Shown: in pieces, positions 41,377 through 49,819 of the stretch
Layout: the number at the start of each line of letters is the position of its first letter
Numbering within the stretch: the stretch's first letter is position 1
Assembly: GCF_016861845.1 (NCBI RefSeq)
Contig: NZ_BOLV01000010.1
Location: forward strand, 1-64,000
Length of the DNA: 64,000 bases
Direction: 5' to 3'
Origin: Lacticaseibacillus suilingensis
GTDB lineage: Bacteria > Bacillota > Bacilli > Lactobacillales > Lactobacillaceae
Made by a program: the position numbers and the translations under genes
The notes under the pieces: generated by a model
Seen by the model: the letters and a program-made list of their open reading frames with translations, nothing else
What the model was told of the DNA's origin: nothing
Databases searched by the model: none

Positions 41377-42199
41377 GATTGATGCTTCCTTTCTCGGCGG
41401 GCAGATGCGCCAGCAAAAAATGCGCAATCCCGTCTTGTTCGTTGGTGCCAGTGACATACTGGGCCCGCACCTGGACCGCAGGGGTGGCATTGCCCATCGC
41501 CACGGCGTAATCGGCGACCCCAAACATATCGACATCATTATCGCCGTCACCGAAGACGAAGGTGTGGTGGCGGTCAATCCCAGTGGCAGTCTGAATCGCT
41601 TTGATCGCACTGGCTTTGCCGGAATGCTGCGGAATCAGTTCGATGTTATTGGGCTGCGAGGAGGACACGACAAACGCCGCTGGCATGGCTGCAAACTGCT
41701 GATTGATAGCGTTGAGCTCAGCTACTTGATCTTCAGCGATGATAATGCCGTTGATGATTTCGGCGCTGTGGTCGAGTAGTGCTGGTAGACTTGGGACCTT
41801 GATGTAATCGTGCGGATTCGGGCTGGCGATCCGGTTATGGTCGCTGTGCTGGAAATAACTGGGCAAAGCGCCGGTGTAGAACACCTGATGATCCGTGAAG
41901 AAAAAGGCATTCAAGGGATGCTGCTGGAGCACGGTGACGATTTGCTTTAGGGCGGCGGCGCCTAACGTTTTGATTTGGCGGGTGCCGGCGTCAAAAATAC
42001 TGCCATTAGAGGCGATGATGCCGGCGCCGATTTCGTCGGCAATGATTTTGGCCGAGGCATACATGCGGCCGGTGGCAACGTAAAAACGGGCTTGATCACT
42101 AAATTGCCGAATGGTTTGCTTGGTGAAAGCAGAAATATGCTGCTGCTCATCGACCAGCGTGCCATCGATATCCATGAAAACGAGTTGCTTGGGAGTCAT
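41369..42199 (-). CDS. HAD-superfamily (Cof-type) sugar phosphatase
   Basis: A 276-residue Cof-subfamily HAD phosphatase: motif I FMDIDGTLVDE (about 8-18), motif II Ser/Thr region (YVATGRMYASA), and motif III/IV FGDGDNDVDMF. These enzymes dephosphorylate sugar phosphates or other small metabolites. Start ATG overlaps the lacI stop by 4 bases and its stop overlaps the SIS gene, so it belongs to the same operon. Confidence 0.88.
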   Translation of the reverse strand: MTPKQLVFMDIDGTLVDEQQHISAFTKQTIRQFSDQARFYVATGRMYASAKIIADEIGAGIIASNGSIFDAGTRQIKTLGAAALKQIVTVLQQHPLNAFFFTDHQVFYTGALPSYFQHSDHNRIASPNPHDYIKVPSLPALLDHSAEIINGIIIAEDQVAELNAINQQFAAMPAAFVVSSSQPNNIELIPQHSGKASAIKAIQTATGIDRHHTFVFGDGDNDVDMFGVADYAVAMGNATPAVQVRAQYVTGTNEQDGIAHFLLAHLPAEKGSINHG

Positions 42200-43269
42200 T
42201 GTTTACCTTCTTTGGGCAGCTTGGCGCCACAGGACTCGCGAATGATAAGTTCAGGCAGGTGCGTGGTTTCGGTTTGTTCAAGCTGCTTGTGATCGATTAA
42301 TTGAAACAGATAATGGAGCGCGATGCGGCCGAGCACCTCGTTGTGCTGGTCCACCGTGGTGATGCGCGGAATCAGGAAGTCACCATAAGGAAAATTGTCA
42401 CAGCTCCCCACGGCGATATCCTGCGGCGCTTGCAGGCCGTGATCGGCGAGGCACCGGAAAATACCTTCCGCCACGCGATCGTTGATGGCCACTAAGGCCT
42501 CTGGCAGTTGCTTGTGCGTCGCCAGAATTTGTGCCATGGCATCGTAACCCGATTGTGGATAGTAGTTGTTCAGCACAATCAAACTCTCATCGATTTCAGA
42601 GTAGGTTTGCATCGTGGCTTTAAAGGCTGCCAGGCGCTGCGAGGTGATGCGCACGCCAGGTTCGCCGCCGACAAAACCGATTTGGCGGTGGCCTAACGCT
42701 AGCAGGTGCTGGGTAATCAAGGTCACGCTGCGCTTTTGGTCGCGTTCAACAAATAAGGCATCACAGCCGGCGACTTTTTGGCCAATGACCACCACAGGCG
42801 CTTTGCTATTCAACGTGTTCAAGGCACTGATGTACCGTTCGGCGACGACTTCCTTGTCGATTTCGCCCCCGAGAATCAGGACGCCATCGACTTTGGCTTC
42901 CATGATGCGCTTGAAGGCCTCGATTTCGACCTGGACGTCGCTGGCATCTTGGCCGGTGCCGGCAGTCATGGTGTTGATCAATAGCAGCGTGTAACCAGCC
43001 GGCCGGGCGTTTTGCTCGATTTGGGAAATCAAATCCGTAAAGTAAGGGTTATTGATATCGGAGACCACCACGGCCAAGGTGTTGGTTTTGTGCGACACCA
43101 TGCCGCGCGCCAGCATACTAGGCTGAAAATGATTCTGGTCGATGATCGCCTGGATCTTGGCACGCTTGGCCGGCGACACCGACGGGTTGTTGTTTAGCAC
43201 CCGTGACACCGTCGAAACGGAAGTGCCGGCCTGCTTGGCGATTTCTTTAATGGTGATATTTTTCTTCAC
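42196..43269 (-). CDS. LacI/GalR-family repressor of the GH9 locus
   Basis: A 357-residue regulator with N-terminal LacI HTH (TIKEIAKQAGTSVSTVSRVLNN, shown in part) and a hinge followed by a periplasmic-binding-like domain (AVVVSDINNPYFTDL). First gene of the minus-strand operon and divergent from the ROK-GH9-EIIC operon; the gap contains two palindromic operators that it should bind. Start: GTG 43269 with AGAGG eight bases upstream; an earlier GTG at 43278 is too close to the ribosome site. Confidence 0.88.
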   Translation of the reverse strand: MKKNITIKEIAKQAGTSVSTVSRVLNNNPSVSPAKRAKIQAIIDQNHFQPSMLARGMVSHKTNTLAVVVSDINNPYFTDLISQIEQNARPAGYTLLLINTMTAGTGQDASDVQVEIEAFKRIMEAKVDGVLILGGEIDKEVVAERYISALNTLNSKAPVVVIGQKVAGCDALFVERDQKRSVTLITQHLLALGHRQIGFVGGEPGVRITSQRLAAFKATMQTYSEIDESLIVLNNYYPQSGYDAMAQILATHKQLPEALVAINDRVAEGIFRCLADHGLQAPQDIAVGSCDNFPYGDFLIPRITTVDQHNEVLGRIALHYLFQLIDHKQLEQTETTHLPELIIRESCGAKLPKEGKQ

Positions 43270-43332
43270 TGCGTTCACCTCTTTGCATTTCTGAATTCAG
43301 TGTAAAGCAGGGCGAGAGCGCTGACAAGTATT

Positions 43333-43350
43333 TTTGGTAACCTTACCAAA
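43333..43350. promoter_or_regulatory. LacI-type operator O1
   Basis: Palindrome TTTGGTAA-CC-TTACCAAA, immediately upstream of the -35 box of the ROK operon. Same half-sites as O2 and O3. Confidence 0.7.
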
Positions 43351-43356
43351 TTTATA

Positions 43357-43384
43357 TTGACAGCGTTTCTGGCCGTGATACAAT
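43357..43384 (+). promoter_or_regulatory. promoter of the ROK-GH9-EIIC operon
   Basis: TTGACA (43357-43362), 16-base spacer, TACAAT (43379-43384), with operators on both sides. Confidence 0.65.
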
Positions 43385-43426
43385 GCAGTTGTCAAATGAT
43401 AGCGCTTCAGTCCATCGTTTGATGAA

Positions 43427-43442
43427 TTGGTAACGTTACTAA
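43427..43442. promoter_or_regulatory. LacI-type operator O2
   Basis: TTGGTAAC-GTTACTAA, one mismatch from a perfect palindrome. It lies in the leader just before the ROK ribosome site, where bound repressor would block elongation. Confidence 0.65.
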
Positions 43443-43458
43443 GTTGGGAAGTTAGCTT

Positions 43459-44424
43459 ATGCAGAAACAAACAATTTTGGCCGTCGATCTTGGCGGTACC
43501 AAGGTGCTCCTCGGTGAGATTGATCACACTGGCCATGTTCTAACGCGTGAGAAGGTGGCGTCAGATGTCAGCAGCCAAGCCGCAGCGACACAATTGCTTT
43601 TGAATCAAATTGATCACTACATGAAGCACCATGACACCAGCCACATTCAGGCCATTGCCTTGGATGTGGTAGGTCGGGTGAATAGTGCCACTGGGGTGTG
43701 GGAAGAAATTGATCCCGCCGATCCGCATCCGATTGCCTTGAGTCAACAAGTCCAAGACCGGTTCCACCTGCCATGCTTCATTGGTAATGATGTCATGGTC
43801 GGGACCATCGCTGAAAATTTGCTCGGAATTGGTACCGTTACCAAAAACTTTATCTATTTGGCGATTGGCACTGGGATTGCCGGGCGGATTGTCTTGAATG
43901 GCCAGTTGGTCAATGGACCCGATTATGACGCTGGCGAGTTCGGCCACATGGTAGTGGATCAAACTAGCACCGTGCAATGCGTGTGCGGTCGGTATGGTTG
44001 CGTGGAGCCCCTGGCTTCAGGCTTAGGCATGTCTGACCGCACCCATGCACTTTATCCTCAGTATATGGGGAAAACTCAGCTGCAGATCACGCCAGGCCAA
44101 CGCATCGGCACCGAGACGCTGTTTGCCGCCTATGACGCTGGCGATCCGCTAGCCAAGCAAGTTGTTGACCAGGCGCTGCTAGGACTAGCCAATCTCATCA
44201 TGAATTTGACCCGGGCTTTGAACCCCGAGGCGATTCGCTTAGGCGGCGGCGTGACCACTGGCGGCTGGCTGGTGGCTCACTTGCAGCCGCTACTGAAACC
44301 GCTGACGATGCGGTTTGTCCGCGAAGGCGTTAAGAACACTGCCTTGGAGCCGAATTCCGTTGCTTTACAAGGCTGTGGTCTGTATGGCTTCGAACGTCTG
44401 GAGGGGAGTGAACAGCATGGATGA
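43459..44424 (+). CDS. ROK-family sugar kinase
   Basis: A 321-residue ROK (repressor, ORF, kinase) family kinase without an HTH domain. ATP loop VDLGGTKVLLGEI (about 9-21), sugar site GNDVMVGTIAE, IGTGIAGRIVLNG, the catalytic/zinc region AGEFGHMVV and CVCGRYGCVEPLAS (about 174-187; the CxCGxxGCxE zinc motif is present). ROK kinases phosphorylate glucose, N-acetylglucosamine, N-acetylmannosamine or fructose. The gene carries an extra operator-like palindrome inside (O3). It overlaps the next GH9 gene by 8 bases. Confidence 0.88.
   Translation: MQKQTILAVDLGGTKVLLGEIDHTGHVLTREKVASDVSSQAAATQLLLNQIDHYMKHHDTSHIQAIALDVVGRVNSATGVWEEIDPADPHPIALSQQVQDRFHLPCFIGNDVMVGTIAENLLGIGTVTKNFIYLAIGTGIAGRIVLNGQLVNGPDYDAGEFGHMVVDQTSTVQCVCGRYGCVEPLASGLGMSDRTHALYPQYMGKTQLQITPGQRIGTETLFAAYDAGDPLAKQVVDQALLGLANLIMNLTRALNPEAIRLGGGVTTGGWLVAHLQPLLKPLTMRFVREGVKNTALEPNSVALQGCGLYGFERLEGSEQHG
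43829..43844. promoter_or_regulatory. operator-like palindrome O3 inside the ROK gene
   Basis: TTGGTACC-GTTACCAA, 16 bases, matching O1 and O2 half-sites, about 400 bases downstream of O2 in coding sequence. It may be an auxiliary operator for DNA looping, as in lac. Confidence 0.5.
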
Positions 44425-46789
44425 AAAGCAGTTAGAACAAGCCGTCACCACGTACCGCCCTTTGACCATTGATCCGATGCAAATTGCTGATATTCAGCCG
44501 CCAGTCGGTAACATTACGGCGCGGCGGGTGCTTGAAGCCGGCCAGCATGCCTGGACGCATGAAAAACGTGGCGCGATGCCTGAAGCCAGCCAAACGGGCT
44601 TCACCTTAACCGCCCCTACGCGTTACGCCACTTGGGCGCCAGGCGATCCGGCGGATGGTGATTATGTCGGCTATGGGGAAACCCAAGCGAGCTTGAAGCT
44701 CGACCGTGAGGATTGGCAGGCCTACAACCAAATCGCCTTTACCATCACCACGGCTTGCACCAACATCATTAACCCTAATCTGATTGTTCACTTCAAAAAT
44801 GACGGGATCATCAAAATTCCTGATCAGTACGATCGGGAAGGCCACCACGTCATCAACCTGAGCGATCAGGCCACCCATACTTACTTGCTTGATATTGCCG
44901 ACCTGCCGCGTGATGCCATGACTGCCATCAGCTTTAGCTATGACATCAACGGCTCTTATGCCGATTTGCCTGGTGAGTACAAGGTGACGGTTGAACGCAT
45001 CGAGCTGCAGCAAACTGCCAATCAGGCCGTGACGCATGGCTGGCAGCCGCAAACCATCAGCTATTCGCATGATGGCTACGCGGCTGACGCCAGCAAAGTC
45101 GCGGTGCTACCAGGCCAGCAAACCTTTGCCCAGTTTGAAGTCGTCGATGCTGAAGGCACGGTGGCTTTTGCCGGCAAACCAGAAGTGACTACCACCACCA
45201 CTGGCACCTATACCTTGCTCGATTTTTCTGCCTTAAAAGCGGCAGGTGAGTACCGCTTACAGTGGGCTGATCAGCAAACGCCAGTCTTTCCGATTGGGCC
45301 GTTGCAGCAGCGGTATGGCAGTACCATTCCGAAAGTCCTGAACTTTATTTTCTCAGAACGCTGCGGCTATCCGGTGCCGGGCATTCACAGCCACTGCCAT
45401 GATGATGTGATCGCCACCCATAACGGTGAAGAAATCAGCTTCAACGGCGGCTGGCATGATGCCGGTGACTTGTCGCAGCAAACCGTGCACACCGCCGAAG
45501 CCGCCGAAGCACTGTTCGCGATGGCCAAGACGTTGCGCAAAACCAACCCGGCCTTAGCCACCCGGCTGCAGGCCGAAGGAGAATGGGGCCTAGATTTTGT
45601 CCTCAAAACCGACTTCGGCGATGGCTACCATGCCACCAGTGCTGGGGTTTCCCGCTGGACCGACAACCGCCGCGGCACCATGGATGATGCCAAAGCACGG
45701 GTGCACAACAGCGCCTATGACAACTACTTATTAAGCGGAATTGTCGCCAGAATTGCCCGACTCACGCCTGACGCTGCTGAGCGGCAGCGGTTAACGGCAG
45801 TGGCCAGCCGGAACTTCGGGTTTGCCGAGGCGGAATTTGCTAAGCATCCTTATGCGACGGAGCCGATTTTCTGGGAACACACCTTGAACACCTCACCAGC
45901 CACCTACAACGCCACCGTGGTGAAAGCGGCGGCCGCGCTCTACCAGCTGACGAAGGATCAAGCCTACCTGAACCGGGCGCGGGAAGCGATGACGTCGATG
46001 CTCGCGTGCCAGGAAAGCGTTGGTTTGACCTTGACCGATGGCCGCAAGCTGGCCGGCATGTTCTACCGCGACGAGAAACATCGGGTGTTCCAGCACTTTA
46101 ACCACCAAGCCCGCGAGTCGCTATTTGGCGAGGCGTTCCAGGCTGCTTTGGCGCTGCCGATTACGCCGGCTGCCCAGGCGGAATGGCAAAAGCGCGCCCG
46201 CGCTTATGGCGATTACCTGCTTTACTTGCAGCAATTCACCGCGCCTTATCCGATGATTGCCAGCGGCGTGTACTTTGACGATGAAGTCGCGGATAAAGCC
46301 AGTTTTGATAAGCAGCACCTGCTGATCGGCGATGAAGCTTACCGCGATTATCAAACCCAGCTGGCGGGCGGCGTCCAAATTGCCCCGCACTTATTCGTTA
46401 AACGTTTCCCAGTGTGGTACTCGTTCCGCGGCAACAACGGGGTGATTTTAGCCACTGCCGAATCGGCCGCGTTGATGGGTCAGCTGCTGGCGGATCCCAA
46501 GCTCGCTGCCTTGGCTGACGGGCAACTGCGCTGGATCGTGGGGAATAACCCCTTTGATCAATCGCTGCTCTATGGCGAAGGTCATCATTACCAAAGTCAA
46601 TACTCGAACTCATCAGGTGAAATCATCGGCGAAATGCCGGTGGGCGTCGAAACCAAAGAGAACGAGGATGTCCCTTACTGGCCGCAATTCAATAATGCGA
46701 CCTACAAAGAAGTCTGGATCGTGACGGCGACAAAGTGGCTGGCGGTCCTGCGTGCACTCATTGAAATGGAGGATTGTCATGAACAATAA
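44417..46789 (+). CDS. cytoplasmic GH9-family glycosidase B (multidomain)
   Basis: A 790-residue enzyme without signal peptide. About 1-205: a beta-sandwich of carbohydrate-binding-module character. About 205-300: Ig-like CelD_N domain. About 310-785: GH9 (alpha/alpha)6 barrel, with NGGWHDAGDLSQQT (about 345-358) carrying the catalytic Asp pair, and GNNPFDQSLLYGEGHH (about 700-715) the late block. It differs strongly from the GH9 at 38516, so the two probably cut different bonds of one imported oligosaccharide. Start: ATG 44417 after GGAGGGGAG, inside the end of the ROK gene. Its stop overlaps the EIIC gene by 11 bases. Confidence 0.85.
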   Translation: MDEKQLEQAVTTYRPLTIDPMQIADIQPPVGNITARRVLEAGQHAWTHEKRGAMPEASQTGFTLTAPTRYATWAPGDPADGDYVGYGETQASLKLDREDWQAYNQIAFTITTACTNIINPNLIVHFKNDGIIKIPDQYDREGHHVINLSDQATHTYLLDIADLPRDAMTAISFSYDINGSYADLPGEYKVTVERIELQQTANQAVTHGWQPQTISYSHDGYAADASKVAVLPGQQTFAQFEVVDAEGTVAFAGKPEVTTTTTGTYTLLDFSALKAAGEYRLQWADQQTPVFPIGPLQQRYGSTIPKVLNFIFSERCGYPVPGIHSHCHDDVIATHNGEEISFNGGWHDAGDLSQQTVHTAEAAEALFAMAKTLRKTNPALATRLQAEGEWGLDFVLKTDFGDGYHATSAGVSRWTDNRRGTMDDAKARVHNSAYDNYLLSGIVARIARLTPDAAERQRLTAVASRNFGFAEAEFAKHPYATEPIFWEHTLNTSPATYNATVVKAAAALYQLTKDQAYLNRAREAMTSMLACQESVGLTLTDGRKLAGMFYRDEKHRVFQHFNHQARESLFGEAFQAALALPITPAAQAEWQKRARAYGDYLLYLQQFTAPYPMIASGVYFDDEVADKASFDKQHLLIGDEAYRDYQTQLAGGVQIAPHLFVKRFPVWYSFRGNNGVILATAESAALMGQLLADPKLAALADGQLRWIVGNNPFDQSLLYGEGHHYQSQYSNSSGEIIGEMPVGVETKENEDVPYWPQFNNATYKEVWIVTATKWLAVLRALIEMEDCHEQ

Positions 46790-48107
46790 ATTTGTTGAGT
46801 GGATTGCTCAGGCCTCAGGGAAGGTCGGCACAAACAAATTCATTCTCGCGATTCGTGATGCGTTTGCGGACACGATTCCAATTACGATCACCGCCGCGTT
46901 TTTCCTGTTGATCAACAATGTTTTACTGGAACCAACCACGGGCCTGTTGCGCAATATGCCAGGTCACGAAATTATTACCAATATCGGGATTCAAGCCTAT
47001 AACGGGACCTTCGGGATTTTGGCGCTGATCATTACCTTCTTGATTGCCTGCCGCCTGGCCAAGTCCATGGGCAGCAAAGATGGCGTCACTGAAGGGGTCA
47101 TCGCTTTAGCCAGCTACGTGTCACTGGTGCCAAACAGCGTGCCAGTCATCAGTAATGCCGGCAAAACGGTGCAAGCTTCCTCGGTTTTGACCCAAGATTA
47201 CTCTTCTGCTAGTGGGATGATGGTGTCCCTGCTCACCGGGATTTTTGCCACGTTGATCATGATGCGGCTGCAAAAATCCGATAAGCTGAAAATTCACATG
47301 CCAGACTCTGTGCCACCAGCCGTCGGGAACTCCTTCTCTGCTTTGTTCCCAGGCATGATCACGGTGGGCTTCTTCGCCGCGATTGAAGGGATTTTGAACA
47401 CCACCACTGGCTTGACTGTTTCGGCCATTATCATCAAGATTTTGCAGGCGCCACTGGTCACTGGGTTCCAGTCTTTGCCAGGGATTTTGTTCTATGTGTT
47501 GCTTTCGACGTTTGTCTTCACCATCGGGATTCACGGCGCCGATGTGTTCGGCTCAATTGCCGGCCCAGTGCTGCTGGCTTCCTTGCAGCAGAACATTGAT
47601 GCCATTCACGCCGGTCAAGCGGCGCCAAACATTGTGACCCAGCCCTTCTTGGATGCCTATGTTTACATGGGTGGTGGCGGCACCATGATTGCTTTGGTCA
47701 TCGCCTTGCTGATTTTCTCCAAGCGGCCTGATGAACGGGCTATCCTCAAAATCGGGGGTGTGCCAAACATCTTCAACATCAGTGAACCGATCATGTTTGG
47801 GTTGCCAGTCGTCTTCAATTTGACCTATGCAATTCCATTCTGCATTGCGCCACTGGTTTCAACGATCATTGCTTATGTTTGCACGGCGCTCCATTTGATC
47901 AATGCGACCTACATCCTGATTCCTTGGGTCACCCCACCAATTATTTCTGGCTATCTGGCCACTGGTGGTGATATCCGGGCGGCGATCATGCAGGTTGTGA
48001 TCATTGCGGTGGATACCTTGATTTACATGCCATTTGTCTTTGCTTCTAATCATCAGTATGCGTTGAAGGCCCAAGAAGAGGCGCCGGCTGACGATACTGC
48101 TAAATAG
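46779..48107 (+). CDS. PTS EIIC permease, lactose/cellobiose family
   Basis: A 442-residue membrane permease of the PTS lactose/cellobiose/chitobiose family. The start KFILAIRDAFADTIPITITAAFF is typical; FNISEPIMFGLPVVFN (about 330-345) is the substrate motif, and TPPIISGYLATGGD the late conserved stretch. About 27 per cent shared character with the EIIC at 7890 is a guess and no figure is claimed here; they are clearly separate paralogs. No EIIA or EIIB is nearby. Last gene of the ROK-GH9-EIIC operon. ATG 46779 follows GGAGG. Confidence 0.88.
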   Translation: MNNKFVEWIAQASGKVGTNKFILAIRDAFADTIPITITAAFFLLINNVLLEPTTGLLRNMPGHEIITNIGIQAYNGTFGILALIITFLIACRLAKSMGSKDGVTEGVIALASYVSLVPNSVPVISNAGKTVQASSVLTQDYSSASGMMVSLLTGIFATLIMMRLQKSDKLKIHMPDSVPPAVGNSFSALFPGMITVGFFAAIEGILNTTTGLTVSAIIIKILQAPLVTGFQSLPGILFYVLLSTFVFTIGIHGADVFGSIAGPVLLASLQQNIDAIHAGQAAPNIVTQPFLDAYVYMGGGGTMIALVIALLIFSKRPDERAILKIGGVPNIFNISEPIMFGLPVVFNLTYAIPFCIAPLVSTIIAYVCTALHLINATYILIPWVTPPIISGYLATGGDIRAAIMQVVIIAVDTLIYMPFVFASNHQYALKAQEEAPADDTAK

Positions 48108-48112
48108 AACCA

Positions 48113-48213
48113 ACAAAAAAAGCCGCGATTCTCATCGCGGCTTTTGTGGTCCGGTGCGTCAGCCTTCAGAACGCTCTCGCGCCGACCGAGTTCCCGGACC
48201 GTGGTTTGGCACC
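48113..48213 (-). ncRNA. candidate novel small RNA of about 100 nt
   Basis: A near-consensus promoter on the minus strand (48220-48248) is followed by about 70 bases of structured sequence and a strong intrinsic terminator whose T-run (TTTTTTT, 48115-48121) is on the minus side. Within the body, CCGGTGC pairs with GCACCGG and, alternatively, CGGTCCGG-type bases pair with GGACC near the 3' side; the two pairings overlap and exclude each other. A small CTCG...CGAG hairpin lies inside. No start codon with ribosome site is present. It resembles neither SRP RNA, 6S RNA nor tmRNA. Confidence 0.6.
48115..48145. terminator. shared terminator of EIIC (plus) and the small RNA (minus)
   Basis: AAAGCCGCGAT-TCTC-ATCGCGGCTTT; the T-run is longer on the minus strand than on the plus strand. 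Confidence 0.88.
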
Positions 48214-48219
48214 GGAAGT

Positions 48220-48248
48220 AGTATCTCAGGTTTTACTTTAAGTGTCAA
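48220..48248 (-). promoter_or_regulatory. promoter of the candidate small RNA
   Basis: On the minus strand TTGACA (48248-48243), exactly 17 bases, then GATACT (48225-48220). No gene lies downstream other than the small RNA. Confidence 0.65.
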
Positions 48249-48274
48249 ATATATGGGGGTAACGCTAAACGGGC

Positions 48275-48429
48275 GGGCTGGGCCGCTTCCGCAGGCAGGG
48301 GCTGGAACGGGGTGGCCAGCGCTTGGAGCCTCGCTTTGCGAGTCTTCAAGTCGCGGCTTGTTCTAAGCCAACGAGTTGGCTTAGAACAATTTCACCCCTG
48401 AGCCCCCGCCTGCTCCAGCGGCCCAGCCC
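48275..48429. repeat. large cruciform-like palindrome, type C
   Basis: Outer stem GGGCTGGGCCGCT / AGCGGCCCAGCCC (perfect, 13 bp), then GCAGGCAGGGGCT / AGCCCCCGCCTGC, then GGGGTG / CACCCC, enclosing two side hairpins: CTCGC-TTT-GCGAG and TTCTAAGCCAA-CGAG-TTGGCTTAGAA. It lies between the small-RNA promoter and the ddl terminator. Remaining bases 48430-48525 show nothing recognisable. Confidence 0.8.
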
Positions 48430-48525
48430 TGGGGTAGTCGTATCAGATGAAACGTGATTGATCTCCAGTTAAGGCCAGGCACAGTAGACGCCAGTGCTCA
48501 TTTTCGAGCGCGGTCGACCGAATCA

Positions 48526-48563
48526 AAAGCGCCATCACGAAATCAGTCGTGATGGCGCTTTTG
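48526..48563 (-). terminator. terminator of ddl
   Basis: AAAAGCGCCATCACGA / TCGTGATGGCGCTTTT, 16-bp perfect stem 13 bases after the ddl stop. Confidence 0.9.
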
Positions 48564-48575
48564 GGTCAGGCGGGG

Positions 48576-49634
48576 TTAGTTGTTCATGCCGTCTTCGTAA
48601 ATCTTCAGTTTGCCGGTGACGATGCTTTCCACCAGGTCAGGATAGGCGACGCCTTCTGCTTCGGCTTCTTGCGGAAGCAGGGACAAGGGGGTCATGCCTG
48701 GTAGGTTGTTGGCTTCAATGACCCAGACGCCAAAGTCGTTGGCGAAGAAGTCAACGCGGCCGTAGTTTTGCATGCCGAGGACGCGCATGGTTTGCACGGC
48801 GACGCGTTTCATTTCTTCATGCACAGCGGAATCTAAGTCGTCCGGTGGGGTGATGAAGTCGGTGTGGCCGGGCTGGAATTTGTGCTCAAAGTCGTACCAA
48901 CCGTCATGCACTTTGATTTCGATGGCTGGGAAGGCGTGGCCGTTCACGACGCCCAGGGAGAATTCGCGGCCTTCGATGAATTCTTCGATGATGGCACTGT
49001 TGTCGAAGCGGAAGACGTCGGTGAGGCCGCTTTCCAGTTCGGCGTCATTGTGCACGATGTGAGTGCCAACGGAGGAGCCGCCAGAGGTTGGCTTCAAAAC
49101 GACCGGATAGGCGAAAGGCAGTTTGTGACCTTTGGCGCCTTGATCGCGGGTGATTTCCACGAAGGCCGCGGTTTTGATGCTGTGATACAGCATGATTTCC
49201 TTGCTGTAGACCTTGTTCATCGTGATGCCAGAGGCGGTTGAGCCGCTGCCGGTGTACTTGATGTTATTGAGGTCAAGCACGGCTTGGACTTTACCGTTTT
49301 CCCCATCGCCGCCATGCAGGCCGAGGAAGACAATATCTGCCGCTTTGCAAATGTCGAGGACGTTCGGGCCAAAAAGCGTTGTGTCGTCGCCGGGGCGCAA
49401 CGCGTTGATGTCTGCATCCGTCAAAATCGCATCCGAAATGTTGAGGTCTTTGGATGTGTTGGCGTCTTCGAACACGGACGCAGCCGGCTGACCATTCAGG
49501 TCGTAGCCGAGAAACAGGTCGATAAACGTCGCTTGGTGGCCTTTGTCACGCAGCGCGTTCGTGAGGCGGTAGCCGCTGGAGATCGAAACGTTACGTTCGG
49601 TGCTCCGGCCACCGGCCAATACGACAATTTTCAT
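48576..49634 (-). CDS. ddl: D-alanine--D-alanine/D-lactate ligase, F-type
   Basis: A 352-residue ATP-grasp ligase joining D-Ala to D-Ala or D-lactate for peptidoglycan precursors. N-terminal [16 protein letters not shown], then [37 protein letters not shown] (catalytic Ser) and GRVDFF...[14 protein letters not shown]. The active-site Lys-Tyr of E. coli DdlB (YDYEAKY) reads YDFEHKF here; Phe at this position defines ligases that prefer D-lactate and confer intrinsic vancomycin resistance (established for Leuconostoc and lactobacilli). It is divergent from a D-2-hydroxyacid dehydrogenase. It might be a second, specialised Ddl in this genome. Confidence 0.88.
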   Translation of the reverse strand: MKIVVLAGGRSTERNVSISSGYRLTNALRDKGHQATFIDLFLGYDLNGQPAASVFEDANTSKDLNISDAILTDADINALRPGDDTTLFGPNVLDICKAADIVFLGLHGGDGENGKVQAVLDLNNIKYTGSGSTASGITMNKVYSKEIMLYHSIKTAAFVEITRDQGAKGHKLPFAYPVVLKPTSGGSSVGTHIVHNDAELESGLTDVFRFDNSAIIEEFIEGREFSLGVVNGHAFPAIEIKVHDGWYDFEHKFQPGHTDFITPPDDLDSAVHEEMKRVAVQTMRVLGMQNYGRVDFFANDFGVWVIEANNLPGMTPLSLLPQEAEAEGVAYPDLVESIVTGKLKIYEDGMNN

Positions 49635-49819
49635 AGGTTAAAAACCTCCCGATAGTTTTAGAACCTTAAGTGTAGCATATCGAACCCTACGTGGGGCGAA
49701 AATGTTAGCGGTTTCAATAAAATTTAAAATGAAATTTTCATGAGGGCACGCGGCAGGCGCTAGGCAAGGGGCGGCTGCGCCAAGTATACTGGAAGTATCA
49801 AATCTGGGAGGATTTTTCC

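Noticed and set aside
41377-41610. N-terminal extension of the SIS protein
   Set aside because: It overlaps the HAD gene in another frame. AAAGGAAG precedes ATG 41376, and family length fits 365 residues.
44315-44416. Upstream extension of the GH9-B frame into the ROK gene
   Set aside because: The ribosome site GGAGGGGAG directly precedes ATG 44417, and the extension merely overlaps ROK coding in another frame.
48113-48213. Small RNA considered as SRP (4.5S) RNA
   Set aside because: The conserved GGAAG tetraloop with AGCAGCC bulge of the SRP54-binding helix is absent.
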